Source: Pseudomonas sp. JM0905a (GTDB lineage: Bacteria; Pseudomonadota; Gammaproteobacteria; Pseudomonadales; Pseudomonadaceae). From it: a DNA stretch of 64,000 nucleotides. The stretch lies in contig NZ_JACXBU010000004.1 in NCBI RefSeq assembly GCF_014700075.1, positions 485,363 through 549,362 on the forward strand. Reading direction: 5' to 3'. Under the pieces are notes generated by a model, which saw nothing but the letters and a program-made list of their open reading frames with translations, was not told the origin of the DNA and ran no database searches. This document shows positions 55,177 through 63,850 of this stretch, piece by piece; positions within the stretch are counted from its first letter, which is position 1, and every line of letters starts with the position of its first letter. The position numbers and the translations under genes were made by a program.

Positions 55177-55899
55177 TCAGCTCCGAACGTAGTATCGGTT
55201 AGCGCGCTTCTCCATCAGGTGCAGTACCTGGCCGGAGACGACGGAGAACAGCAGGTAGATGCCACACGCCACGCTATAGAAGAAGAACGGTTCTTTGGTG
55301 TTGCTCACTGCCAAGTAGGTCTGGCGCATCAGGTCGGTCAGCGCGATGACCGAAAGCAGCGAGGTTTCTTTCAGCAGTACCAGCCAGAGATTACCCAGGC
55401 CAGGTAGCGCGATTCGCCAAAGCTGCGGCGCGGTGACGAAGCGGAACATGTCGACACGCGAGAGCCCCAGGGCAAACGCTGCTTCGCGCTGCCCCTTGGC
55501 GATCGCTCGGATCGCGGTCAGGAATACCTCACTGGAGAACGCGCCGAAGACCAGCCCCAAAGCCAGCATTCCCGCGAAGAAGCCATTGACCTGGAAGGCT
55601 TCGAAACCCATCGACTCTGCGGCCTGTTTAACCAGCAACTGCACGCCGTAGTAGATGATGAAGATGGTGAGGAGCTCGGGGAGCCCACGGAAGATGGTCA
55701 CGAACACCGTTGCCGATCGGCTGATCAGCGGACGCTTGCTGTCCATCCCAAGGGCCAGCGCAAGTCCCAGCGCCAAGCCAAGCGGCAGGGTCGCAAGAGC
55801 GAGCTGAATTGTGAGGAGCGCTCCGGAAAACAGGGCGGCGCCCCAGCCTTCCGGCTCGAATGAAAGGAGTTGCAGATATTCGCTCATGATCAGGCCCAT
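55177..55899 (-). CDS. ABC transporter permease, HisQ-like
   Basis: A 240-residue permease with FRGLPELLTIFIIYYGVQLL and the EAA loop ALGLSRVDMFRFVTAPQLWR. It forms the translocation pore with the HisM-like partner, for lysine/arginine/ornithine/histidine-type substrates in known homologues. An internal ATG at 55887 is possible. It follows the binding-protein gene after 58 bases. Confidence 0.92.
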   Translation of the reverse strand: MGLIMSEYLQLLSFEPEGWGAALFSGALLTIQLALATLPLGLALGLALALGMDSKRPLISRSATVFVTIFRGLPELLTIFIIYYGVQLLVKQAAESMGFEAFQVNGFFAGMLALGLVFGAFSSEVFLTAIRAIAKGQREAAFALGLSRVDMFRFVTAPQLWRIALPGLGNLWLVLLKETSLLSVIALTDLMRQTYLAVSNTKEPFFFYSVACGIYLLFSVVSGQVLHLMEKRANRYYVRS

Positions 55900-55957
55900 C
55901 CCCCCTGCAATTCAGCAAGGGGTATCAGAAGGGGAAGGAGCGCGGGAGACCGCGGGC

Positions 55958-56737
55958 TCAGTAGATGGAAAAGGGGAAGTACTTCTGATTGATCTGCTGG
56001 TAGGTGCCATCTGCCACGATAGCTTTCACCGCCGCATTCAGCTTGTCGCGCAGGTCCTGATCTTCCTTGCGCACGCCAATTCCCTTGCCCACTCCGAAGT
56101 ACTTGTCGTCTCGCACTTCCTGCCCAACGAAATCACAGCAGGAGCCCTCTTCAGTCTTGAGCCACCCATAGAGGATCGCTGCATCGGAGAAGACTGCATC
56201 CAGTCGGCCGGTGGCGAGGTCCATCGCGGCGTCATCCACGGTCTTGTAGATCTTGACCTCGGAGTCCTTATACAAGTCCTCCAGGTATGTCCCCTGCGTG
56301 GTGGAGCCTTGAACGCCAATGACTTTGCCAGTCATCCCCTGCGGGGTAGTGTCGGTGATTCCGCTGTCCTTCGCCGCGATGAATCGCGCAGGCGTGGCGT
56401 AGTACTTGTCGGTGAAATCGATCTTCTGCTTGCGTTCCTCAGTGATCGCCATGGAGGCCACGATGGCATCGTACTTGCCCGACATAAGGCCAGGGATCAT
56501 CCCATCCCACTCTTGCGCCACGACTTCGCATTTGGCCTGAATCTTGGCGCACAACGCGTTGGCAACATCGACATCGAACCCGGCCAGTTCGCCACCCTGG
56601 AGATAGCTGAAAGGGGGATAGGTGCCTTCGGTAGCTATGCGAACGACTTGCCAATCCTTTGCATGCACCCAACCATCGGTGCCGATCAGAGAGGAAAGAG
56701 CAAAAGCCGCACAGGCGAGGTATTTCGAGCTGTTCAT
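55958..56737 (-). CDS. Family 3 periplasmic solute-binding protein (LAO/HisJ-like), first paralogue
   Basis: About 259 residues from the ATG at 56737 (MNSSKYLACAAFAL), with AGGAC upstream. The signal peptide ends near VHAKD. IATEGTYPPFSYLQGGELAG, the CAKIQAKC pair and GSCCDFVGQEV match the other two binding proteins. It heads the transporter unit (binding protein - HisQ - HisM - HisP - GntR) under operator e. Family ligands are basic or polar amino acids. The ligand here is presumably the regulon's substrate. Confidence 0.93.
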   Translation of the reverse strand: MNSSKYLACAAFALSSLIGTDGWVHAKDWQVVRIATEGTYPPFSYLQGGELAGFDVDVANALCAKIQAKCEVVAQEWDGMIPGLMSGKYDAIVASMAITEERKQKIDFTDKYYATPARFIAAKDSGITDTTPQGMTGKVIGVQGSTTQGTYLEDLYKDSEVKIYKTVDDAAMDLATGRLDAVFSDAAILYGWLKTEEGSCCDFVGQEVRDDKYFGVGKGIGVRKEDQDLRDKLNAAVKAIVADGTYQQINQKYFPFSIY

Positions 56738-56767
56738 TGTTGTGTCCTCGATACTTCGGGTGTTCCT

Positions 56768-56789
56768 GCATACCAATATATTGGTATGC
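56768..56789. promoter_or_regulatory. GntR operator copy e, perfect palindrome
   Basis: The core TACCAATATATTGGTA at 56771-56786 is self-complementary, and the perfect palindrome extends three bases further on each side (22 bases in all). It lies 31 bases upstream of the transporter unit's first ATG. Confidence 0.82.
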
Positions 56790-56861
56790 AAATGAAGATA
56801 ACAGGATTAGGCCGCTTATCAAGAGGTTGGTGCGTGATTTTTAGAATAGAGAGAGGCGCTT

Positions 56862-57656
56862 TTATGCCACTACACGGTCGCGAACCTGCGACACGAATGC
56901 CTCCATGGCCTCCACCAGAGGCCGGGGATTTTCTCGCATTGGGTAGTGACCTACTCCAAGGAGTTCTTTGAGCTGAGCATTGGGGAGCCAACGCATAACC
57001 GTTTGCCCCATAGTCACGCTTGTAGCACCAGGATCCAGATCCCCAATCAGCACCAAGGTCGGAACCTTTGCACCATGGACCTGGTGAGCGAAATCATCGC
57101 CTATCCAGGACTCCATGTAGTTGAGCATGACATCAGGCCTTGTGGTGCGGAGGCTGAGCCCGAGCACTTCGCGCAACCACTTCTCGGGGCGTGTGTGGCC
57201 AACGTTCGTGTCGATTAGTGCCAGCCGGGCATCCTGGTCGTGCAGCGCCGTGGTCAGCAGCGCCCTACGCTCCTCGGACACCGCCGCACCGCTAGCCGGT
57301 ACCGTCGCCAGCAACACTGCCGACTCCAAACGCTCCGGACAGCTGCTCATCAGCCACTGGGCCGCCATGCCTGCCATGGAATGCCCTAGCAGATGGAACG
57401 TGGCCCATTGCATCTCATCCGCAAGAGCCAAAGCATCCTGCGCGATCTGCACGACAGTGAATGGCCCCCGCTCATTCAGTCGCGCCCCATAGCCGCGACA
57501 ATCCATCAACGCATAGGTAAACCTGGCGTGATCCAGATACGGAATCATAGGGTCAAACAGCTCGCTGCCCGCCATCCAGCCATGAATGACGATGACAGGG
57601 ATATCACCACTCCCGATAAAGCGAACCCCGGGAATGCTTACCTGCGGAATAGACAT
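56862..57656 (-). CDS. Alpha/beta-hydrolase (lactonase/esterase-like)
   Basis: A 264-residue alpha/beta hydrolase. The oxyanion region is VIHGWMAGS, the nucleophile elbow GHSMAGMAAQ, the acid in VLIGDLDPGA and the His in GVGHYPMRE. Similar enzymes include 3-oxoadipate enol-lactonase and sugar-lactone esterases. It is the last gene of the mmsA-SDR-enolase-aldolase unit, 55 bases after the aldolase gene. It may open a lactone made by the uronate-dehydrogenase-like SDR or cleave an ester or amide conjugate; the specificity is not visible. Confidence 0.87.
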   Translation of the reverse strand: MSIPQVSIPGVRFIGSGDIPVIVIHGWMAGSELFDPMIPYLDHARFTYALMDCRGYGARLNERGPFTVVQIAQDALALADEMQWATFHLLGHSMAGMAAQWLMSSCPERLESAVLLATVPASGAAVSEERRALLTTALHDQDARLALIDTNVGHTRPEKWLREVLGLSLRTTRPDVMLNYMESWIGDDFAHQVHGAKVPTLVLIGDLDPGATSVTMGQTVMRWLPNAQLKELLGVGHYPMRENPRPLVEAMEAFVSQVRDRVVA

Positions 57657-57711
57657 CGATATACCTCAAAGACGAACTTGCCGCGGCTTGCCAGACCAAC
57701 GCCCCAGCGGG

Positions 57712-58530
57712 TCAGTACTGACAACCGCTGTTCAGGGGTTGTTCGCTGGGCGCACGGGCAAGACCAGAGCGCACCTCTTTCAGCGCAGCCCCGGACGCAT
57801 TCGTGAGCATGCGCACATCGTTGGCCAGGGTCACCAGATCGAAGCCCCAGCCTATCGCCCGCAGTGCATAAGAGGCCGAGCCACAATGCAGGGCAGCCTT
57901 GATGCCGTTCGCATGGGCAGTCTGGAGAATGTGCTTGATGGCTTCGATCATCTCCGGCTCCTCGCGATCAAAGCCGGTCGGATAGCGCATTCCAGTCAGC
58001 CCGATCGTCAGATCTGCGGGACCGATATACACACCATCCAGACCCAGGGTCGCTGCAATTTCAGAGAGATTCTCCATCGCTTCACGGGTTTCGATCATCG
58101 CGAAGCAAAGGACATTGTCGTTGGCTTCGCGACCGTAATTCGCGCCGGCAGAGATGCTCGCCCTGGTGGGGCCAAAGCTGCGAACACCGAAAGGTGGGTA
58201 ACGAACAAACGACACCAACTGAGCGGCCTGCTCCGCTGTATTGATCATGGGACAAATGACACCATAAGCCCCGGCGTCCAGTGCCTTCATGATGATGCCC
58301 GGCTCGAGCCACGGCACCCGGACCATTGGGGTGACCTCACTGGCACGCATTGCCTGAAGCATCCCCACGGAGGTCTGATAGTCGACAACTCCATGCTGGA
58401 GATCGATGGTCAGCGCGTCATAACCCTGCTCAGCCATGATTTCGCTGACAAACGCGCATGGGATCGAAAGAAAGCCATTCACAACGGCTTTGCCCTCACC
58501 CCATATCTGCTTGATCTTGTTCGGTTTCAT
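57712..58530 (-). CDS. HpcH/HpaI-family 2-keto-3-deoxy acid aldolase
   Basis: A 272-residue class II pyruvate aldolase. TIDLQHGVVD carries the base His, MVRVPW the pyruvate-binding Arg, and FAMIETREA with GVYIGPADLTIG the metal ligands Glu and Asp. It cleaves 2-keto-3-deoxy acids into pyruvate and an aldehyde. Upstream on the same strand lies the enolase-superfamily dehydratase, and farther downstream the IlvD dehydratase; both can make such keto-deoxy acids. The aldehyde product may go to the MmsA encoded at the head of the unit. Confidence 0.91.
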   Translation of the reverse strand: MKPNKIKQIWGEGKAVVNGFLSIPCAFVSEIMAEQGYDALTIDLQHGVVDYQTSVGMLQAMRASEVTPMVRVPWLEPGIIMKALDAGAYGVICPMINTAEQAAQLVSFVRYPPFGVRSFGPTRASISAGANYGREANDNVLCFAMIETREAMENLSEIAATLGLDGVYIGPADLTIGLTGMRYPTGFDREEPEMIEAIKHILQTAHANGIKAALHCGSASYALRAIGWGFDLVTLANDVRMLTNASGAALKEVRSGLARAPSEQPLNSGCQY

Positions 58531-58596
58531 CGCAGCGCCTCGTATTGGATTTGTTTGGCGCGGGGCCGCGGCGGGCCCCGCTCGCAGCGCTAGCTA

Positions 58597-59685
58597 TCAG
58601 GCGCGTCGGTATTTGCTCATCACTTCGAAGTCCGGGTTGAAACCCAAGCCGGCCTCTTGCGGAACACTGATTAGGTCGCCGTTTCGCAGCCCCTCGACGT
58701 CAGCCAGCCAAGCGTCAGGCTGTACGAAGTTGTACTCCAGAGCCTGTACCGAAGGGTTTGCAGCGGCTAGGTGAAGACTGGCGAAGAAACCCGGGCCGAA
58801 GTACGGCGAGTGCGGCATCAGCGATGCGCCTAAGGATTCAGCCATGGTGATGATCGATTTGAACTCGGAAATACCACCGACCTTGGTCACGCTCGGCTGC
58901 ACGATATCCACAGCGCTTGCCTGGAAGGCCTTGGTAAACTGGAACGAAGTCGTCCAGTTCTCGCCGGCGGCAATCGGGATGGAACCCCGCAGGCTCGACA
59001 ACGCTTGGAAGTCCTCTGGAGGGTAGATCGGCTCTTCCAACCAGGTCAGGTTGAGTGCCTCGAGACGAGCGCGGTTCTGTTCGACAAAATCCACCGACCA
59101 GGCACAGTTCACATCCACGCAGATGTTCTTGTCAGGCCCGGCCACACGACGACAGGCTTCGATGATGTCGAGGTCGATCTCATGCAGCTTGATGCTGCGG
59201 AATCCAGCCTCGATGACCTCGCGGCAGGTCATGGTCGCGAGCTCTTCGGTGCCGTAACGCACCATGCTGGCGTAAAACGGGATCTGCTCACGCTGCCCTT
59301 CGCCCAGCAGTTTGTAAAGCGGCTTGCCTGCCCGCTTGGCAGCGAGATCCCACAGCGCGATGTCCACTCCCCCAATGGCAAAAATAGTGATGCCGTAGCG
59401 TCCAAACATATGGATGCTGCGTTGCATCTGACGATTCCAGGCGGGGATGTCTTCAATGGTCGAACCGATCAGGCTCGGCAGGATCAGACGATCAATGATT
59501 GCCTTGGTGGCATCGACGGTGAAGTAACCGAAGCCTTCGCCCCAACCCACGTTACCCAGCTCGTCTTCAAGTCGGATAAGTGCAAACTCCAGGCTCTTCC
59601 AGGCGGTCGGCATGATGCCCACGCCGGTGCCACGAAGCTGGAAGGGAATCTCGACTATGGAGGTTTCTGCTTTAACGATTTTCAT
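58597..59685 (-). CDS. Enolase-superfamily sugar-acid dehydratase
   Basis: A 362-residue mandelate-racemase-subgroup enzyme. The general-base segment reads SIKLHEID (KxH rather than the usual KxK). Metal ligands are Asp in CVDVNCAW, Glu in WLEEPIYPP and Glu in AAGENWTT, and the partner His lies in LMPHSPYFG. The start codon overlaps the SDR stop as ATGA. With a uronate-dehydrogenase-like SDR before it and a keto-deoxy-acid aldolase after it, dehydration or cycloisomerisation of an aldarate or aldonate is likely. It is only distantly similar to the enzyme at 8.3 kb. Confidence 0.89.
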   Translation of the reverse strand: MKIVKAETSIVEIPFQLRGTGVGIMPTAWKSLEFALIRLEDELGNVGWGEGFGYFTVDATKAIIDRLILPSLIGSTIEDIPAWNRQMQRSIHMFGRYGITIFAIGGVDIALWDLAAKRAGKPLYKLLGEGQREQIPFYASMVRYGTEELATMTCREVIEAGFRSIKLHEIDLDIIEACRRVAGPDKNICVDVNCAWSVDFVEQNRARLEALNLTWLEEPIYPPEDFQALSSLRGSIPIAAGENWTTSFQFTKAFQASAVDIVQPSVTKVGGISEFKSIITMAESLGASLMPHSPYFGPGFFASLHLAAANPSVQALEYNFVQPDAWLADVEGLRNGDLISVPQEAGLGFNPDFEVMSKYRRA

Positions 59686-60494
59686 GCGGGCTTCCTCGGG
59701 TCAGGCAGGTTGCTCATGGCGAAGAAGCCACCGACAAAACCCGCGCCCTCTTGCTGCGTGAGGTAGGTGAAAGGACGGAACTCGGAGCTGCGGTTCTCGT
59801 AGGAGTAATCCCCCGGGTGATAGCGCTGTTCGAACGAAGCGTGGTTGCGAAGAAGCGGCGTCGGACAGTTCGATATGCCGTAGACGATCTCGAACTGCTG
59901 GGCGTGCTCGGATAGGCCCAGCCGGATGATCTGCACTAGATCCGCCGCACTGACCCATAGCCGCTCGCGACGGCCATCCACCACTTTCTCGTCTGCGTTT
60001 CCGATGCGAATCACCAGAGAAGAGATGCCAAAGCGGTGTGCGTAAAGTGAACAGGCGGCCTCGCCGAATGCCTTGCTCAGCCCGTAGAAACCGTCAGGGG
60101 CGACATCGGTGTTAGCCGGATAGGGCTTATCGGCGACAGGGTGAAGCCCTACCGCATGGTGGCTGCTCGCAAACACAAAGTGTTTGACTCCGAACTCTCG
60201 GCAAGCCTCAAGCAGATTCAGCACGGCATAGTAATTAGGCTTGAGGGTTGCTTCGAAGGAGATATCCGGGGCAACCGCTGCAGCCAGATGCACCACACCA
60301 ACGGTGCCAGCAACTGCCGCGTTGGCAACTTCAGGATCTGCAAGGTCACCAACAATGCTCTCCTCGCCCGGCTGTAGCCCCTGAAGCGGCAGCAGATCGG
60401 AGAGTCGCAGGTCGTAGTCTTGCAGCAGGATGGGACGCAACAAGGTCCCGACTCGGCCTGCAGCACCGGTAATCAGCAGCTTTGGCTTACTCAT
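59682..60494 (-). CDS. NAD-dependent SDR, uronate dehydrogenase-like
   Basis: A 270-residue extended SDR. The NAD motif is LLITGAAGRVGTLLR, the catalytic Ser lies in FASSHHAVG, and Tyr/Lys in GFYGLSKAFGE. The closest described group by motif is uronate dehydrogenase, which oxidises the anomeric carbon of glucuronate or galacturonate to an aldarolactone. It lies between mmsA and the enolase-superfamily gene in one unit. Another aldose or hexuronate-like substrate is possible. Confidence 0.86.
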   Translation of the reverse strand: MSKPKLLITGAAGRVGTLLRPILLQDYDLRLSDLLPLQGLQPGEESIVGDLADPEVANAAVAGTVGVVHLAAAVAPDISFEATLKPNYYAVLNLLEACREFGVKHFVFASSHHAVGLHPVADKPYPANTDVAPDGFYGLSKAFGEAACSLYAHRFGISSLVIRIGNADEKVVDGRRERLWVSAADLVQIIRLGLSEHAQQFEIVYGISNCPTPLLRNHASFEQRYHPGDYSYENRSSEFRPFTYLTQQEGAGFVGGFFAMSNLPDPRKPA

Positions 60495-60552
60495 TCTCGA
60501 ACTCTCAGCTGGCTTGTGCTGAACCCTTAGGCTCGGCTGTCTTGTTGTTAAA

Positions 60553-60581
60553 AGGGGCCGCCAGAGACCTCTGACGCCCCC
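60553..60581 (-). terminator. Imperfect hairpin downstream of mmsA
   Basis: AGGGGC and CAGAG near 60553-60565 pair imperfectly with CTCTG and GCCCCC near 60570-60581. On the minus strand TTTT follows. It may attenuate transcription from mmsA into the SDR gene rather than end it. Confidence 0.45.
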
Positions 60582-60595
60582 TATTGGCCCAGCTC

Positions 60596-62122
60596 TTACT
60601 TGGCAGTCGGCATGCTGAATTCAGGACCTTTCGCGATGCTGTCGGGCCAACGCTGCATCACGCTCTTGTAGCGGGTATAGAAGCGCAGCGCTTCTTCGCC
60701 GTAGGCGTGATGCTCACCGAAGAGCGAGCGCTTCCAGCCGCCGAAGGAATGCCAGGCCATCGGTACCGGAATCGGCACGTTGATGCCGACCATGCCTACC
60801 TGGATGCTGCGAGCAAATGCGCGCGCTACCCCACCGTCGCGGGTAAAGCAGGAAACGCCATTACCGAACTCATGGGCATTGATGAGCTTCACAGCCGAGG
60901 CGAAGTCAGGAACTCGCACGATGCCGAGCACCGGACCGAAGATCTCTTCCTTGTAGATGGTCATTTCCGGGCTCACCTGATCGAACAGGGTGGCGCCCAC
61001 GAAGAAGCCATCCTCGGCACCCGGCACTTGAAGACCGCGACCATCAACCAACAGCTTCGCGCCTTCATTCACACCGGCATCGATGTAGCCTTCGACCTTG
61101 ACCTTGTGAACGGAGGTGACCAGCGGCCCCATATCAGCTTCCGGATCAACGCCGTTGCGAATACGCAGTTGATCAATGCGCGGCAGCAGCTTCTCGATCA
61201 GTTGGTCACCGACGTCACCCACTGCAACGGCAATGGAAATGGCCATGCAGCGCTCACCTGCAGAACCGTAAGCCGCACCAATCAGCGCATCGGCCGCCTG
61301 GTCCAGGTCTGCATCTGGCATCACGATCATGTGGTTTTTGGCACCGCCCAGGGCCTGAACACGCTTGCCGCGCTGCGTTGCTTCGCGATGGATGTACTCG
61401 GCAATCGGAGTCGAGCCAACAAACGACACCGCTTCGACATCCGGGTGACGCAGCAACGTGTCGACTGCCTCTTTGTCACCTTGGACGACGTTGAACACAC
61501 CGTCAGGCAAGCCCGCTTCTTTAAGGAGCTTGGCCATTAGCAGGCTCGGCGACGGATCACGCTCGGAGGGCTTCAGCACGAAGGTGTTTCCGGTAGCCAG
61601 GGCCATCGGAATCATCCACAGGGGCACCATGACCGGGAAGTTGAACGGGGTGATGCCGACGCACACGCCGAGCGCTTGGCGCAGGTTCCAGTTGTCGATG
61701 CCGCCACCAATGTTGTCGGTGAACGCAGTCTTCAGCAGATAAGGAGCACCACAGGCGAACTCAACAATCTCGATGCCGCGAGTGACCTCACCCATTGCAT
61801 CCGAGAACACCTTGCCGTGCTCGGCAGTGATCATGCGAGCAAGCTCTTCATGGTGCTGGTCGAGCAGCTCCTTGAAGCGGAATAAAATGCGCGAACGGCG
61901 CAGCGGCGACAGCTCGGACCAAGCCGGGAAAGCAGCTTTGGCGGCAGCCACGGCCTGTTCGACAGTCTGAGGAGCAGCAAGGGAAACCTTCGCTTGCACC
62001 TTGCCGACGGCAGGATTGAAGACATCAGACGAACGCTCCCCAGGGAACGAAACGACCTCGCCTGCAATGAAATGCCCGATGAGACCAATGTTGGCGTCGT
62101 ACTGGGAAGAACTGCTGCTCAT
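60596..62122 (-). CDS. mmsA: CoA-acylating semialdehyde dehydrogenase, second MmsA
   Basis: About 508 residues from the ATG at 62122 (MSSSSSQYD), with AGGTG upstream. [13 protein letters not shown] carries the catalytic Cys, and [15 protein letters not shown] and [16 protein letters not shown] are MmsA marks. It is similar to the mmsA product at 5.1 kb but clearly a separate paralogue. Heading a unit with SDR, dehydratase and aldolase, it probably converts the aldehyde end product (for example a malonate-type semialdehyde) to acyl-CoA. Operator f lies 91 bases upstream, inside a plausible sigma-70 promoter. Confidence 0.93.
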   Translation of the reverse strand: MSSSSSQYDANIGLIGHFIAGEVVSFPGERSSDVFNPAVGKVQAKVSLAAPQTVEQAVAAAKAAFPAWSELSPLRRSRILFRFKELLDQHHEELARMITAEHGKVFSDAMGEVTRGIEIVEFACGAPYLLKTAFTDNIGGGIDNWNLRQALGVCVGITPFNFPVMVPLWMIPMALATGNTFVLKPSERDPSPSLLMAKLLKEAGLPDGVFNVVQGDKEAVDTLLRHPDVEAVSFVGSTPIAEYIHREATQRGKRVQALGGAKNHMIVMPDADLDQAADALIGAAYGSAGERCMAISIAVAVGDVGDQLIEKLLPRIDQLRIRNGVDPEADMGPLVTSVHKVKVEGYIDAGVNEGAKLLVDGRGLQVPGAEDGFFVGATLFDQVSPEMTIYKEEIFGPVLGIVRVPDFASAVKLINAHEFGNGVSCFTRDGGVARAFARSIQVGMVGINVPIPVPMAWHSFGGWKRSLFGEHHAYGEEALRFYTRYKSVMQRWPDSIAKGPEFSMPTAK

Positions 62123-62211
62123 GCAATCACCTGCTCTGTTGGTGTTAGCCGATGGGACGTGGCGGCCGTGAAGGTGCTTGACCATTACCGATCACATCCG
62201 TCACTGCATGA

Positions 62212-62240
62212 ATACTAATATATCAGTATATTCTTGACAA
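62212..62240 (-). promoter_or_regulatory. Sigma-70-type promoter with GntR operator copy f
   Basis: On the minus strand TTGTCA (62240-62235) is followed after 17 bases by TAGTAT (62217-62212). The operator TACTAATATATCAGTA (62213-62228, 15 of 16 matches) fills the spacer and the -10 box. Binding there would block RNA polymerase, which argues for repression. Confidence 0.72.
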
Positions 62241-62701
62241 GCACAGTACCGGGTTGCAGTTCCTCCGGGAACCGGACTGCCGGTGGAGCCTCGAATTTGA
62301 GGTGATTTGAGAGCAGGTTCATTTGCGCACTTGCAGGCTTGTCAGCCGCGAGCGCCGGCAGTTCGCTATCCTTAGCCAAGCACAAGGGCAGCATTCAGGT
62401 TCGAGTAGTGTCTGAATCCGATGGTGGTCGGACTGATGGTAGTGCTCGCACCCGCAAATCGTTGTCGCGATCTGCGGTACCTCCCAACATCAAGAAGTTC
62501 GGATGTTGGGGGGACCCTAGGGCGGTGGTGTAGATCCGGCGGTTGTGCGGTGAAGGATTGCGTTCTTACCTGGGGAGATCTCGCCTTGTGCCTGAAAGGG
62601 CGACGGCGGCAGCCGGAGCGAGAAGTCAGCAGAGGCCATATAGATGCGATCTGACCGAAGGGCCGAACATGAGTGACCGCGATTAGGACGGCAGAGACTC
62701 G
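62241..62701. other. Stretch between mmsA promoter and reverse transcriptase remnant
   Basis: No credible gene was found in these 460 bases. The part near 62530-62700 may be the 5' RNA domains of the group II intron whose protein follows (a GTGCG-like start lies near 62545), but I could not fold it to confirm. The boundary between the catabolic locus and mobile DNA falls here. Confidence 0.4.
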
Positions 62702-63612
62702 ATGCGGGCCGATGAGACACACGTGCGTGGAACAAGCGCAGCCATGACCACGTTGCTGGGGCGGAACTCCAGTGGCGCTGCTCATGGTGTTGAGGTCTGC
62801 ACGGCGGCTGCCGGGCAAACGAAAGCGGGGGCGCCATCGCTGATGGAAGCGGTGGTGGATCGAGCCAACCTGTGGCTAGCGTACCGGCGAGTCGCTGGCA
62901 ACCGAGGTTCAGCGGGATTCGATGGCCTCTCAGTCGAGGGGTTTGCCGAGTGGCTGAAAGCGCACTGGCCGAGTGTCAAGGCAGCGCTGCTGGGCGGGGA
63001 TTACCGCCCCCAGGCGATACGCGCGGTGGATATCCCGAAACCTGCGGGTGGGATACGCACCCTGGGTATCACGACTGTTCTGGATCGGCTGATCCAGCAG
63101 GCGTTGCTCCAGCAGCTCCAGCCACTCTTCGAGCCAACGCTCTTCGAATCCAGCTTTGTATTTCGACCAGGGCGCAGCGCCCTGCAGGCGGTTCTGGCAG
63201 CACAGCGGTCGTGCAGGCAGGCCGTGGGTGGGTGGTGGATATCGATCTGGAGAAGTTCTTCGACCGGGTCAACCACGACATTTTGATGTCACGGCTGGCC
63301 CGGCAAGTCAGCGATACCCGTGTGCTCAAGCTGATCCGGCGCTATCTGGAAGCGGGCCTGATGCGTGATGGGCTGGTCGCACAGCGCCGCGAAGGCACGC
63401 CACAGGGCGGGCCGCTCTCGCCGTTGCTGTCGAACATCCTGCTCACGGACTGGGATCGCGAACTTGAGCGCCGTGGCCACGCTTTCTGTCGCTACGTCGA
63501 TGACTGCAACATCTACGTGCGCAGCAAGGCGGCAGGTGAACAGCTGTTGGGGCAGATGAGGGCGTTCCTGGCGGAGCGACTGAAGCTGCACATCAACGTA
63601 TCCGCTCCATAA
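62702..63612 (+). pseudogene. Group II intron reverse transcriptase, frameshifted and truncated
   Basis: The first frame gives an RT N-terminus (YRRVAGNRGSAGFDGLSVEG, PKPAGGIRTLGI, TLFESSFVFRPGRSA). Near 63205-63215 the frame shifts by one base and RT homology continues in another frame: VDIDLEKFFDRVNHD, GTPQGGPLSPLLSN and the catalytic CRYVDDCNIYV. It stops at 63612 after KLHINVS, so the rest of the RT, the maturase X domain and any endonuclease are missing. The cut coincides with the edge of an IS66-type fragment. It is a dead mobile-element relic. Confidence 0.9.
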
Positions 63613-63642
63613 ACCCCGTCTTCCTTTGACGAGTTGCCGTGA

Positions 63643-63850
63643 TCAGGATGCGCTCGTCGGCGGGCAGTCCCACGGCAGCAAGGCTTCAAAGTCCTCGATG
63701 CTATTGGCCAGCGGCAGGCGTTCGAGGATATAGCGCAGCCAGGCATAGGGCTCCTGCCCGTTGGCCTTGGCCGTTTCGATCAGGCTGTGGATCTGCGCGC
63801 TGGCCGTGGCGCCCTTGGGGGTGTCGCTGAATAGCCAGTTCTTGCGGTTA
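63643..63850 (-). pseudogene. IS66-family TnpC transposase, C-terminal fragment
   Basis: The minus-strand frame ending at 63643 reads NWLFSDTPKGATASAQIHSL, then ETAKANGQEPYAWLRYILER and EDFEALLPWDCPP, the C-terminus of IS66 TnpC. Upstream homology breaks near 63850 where the inverted repeats begin. GTATCCGCTCC near 63598, where RT homology ends, could be the element's terminal repeat. Confidence 0.87.
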
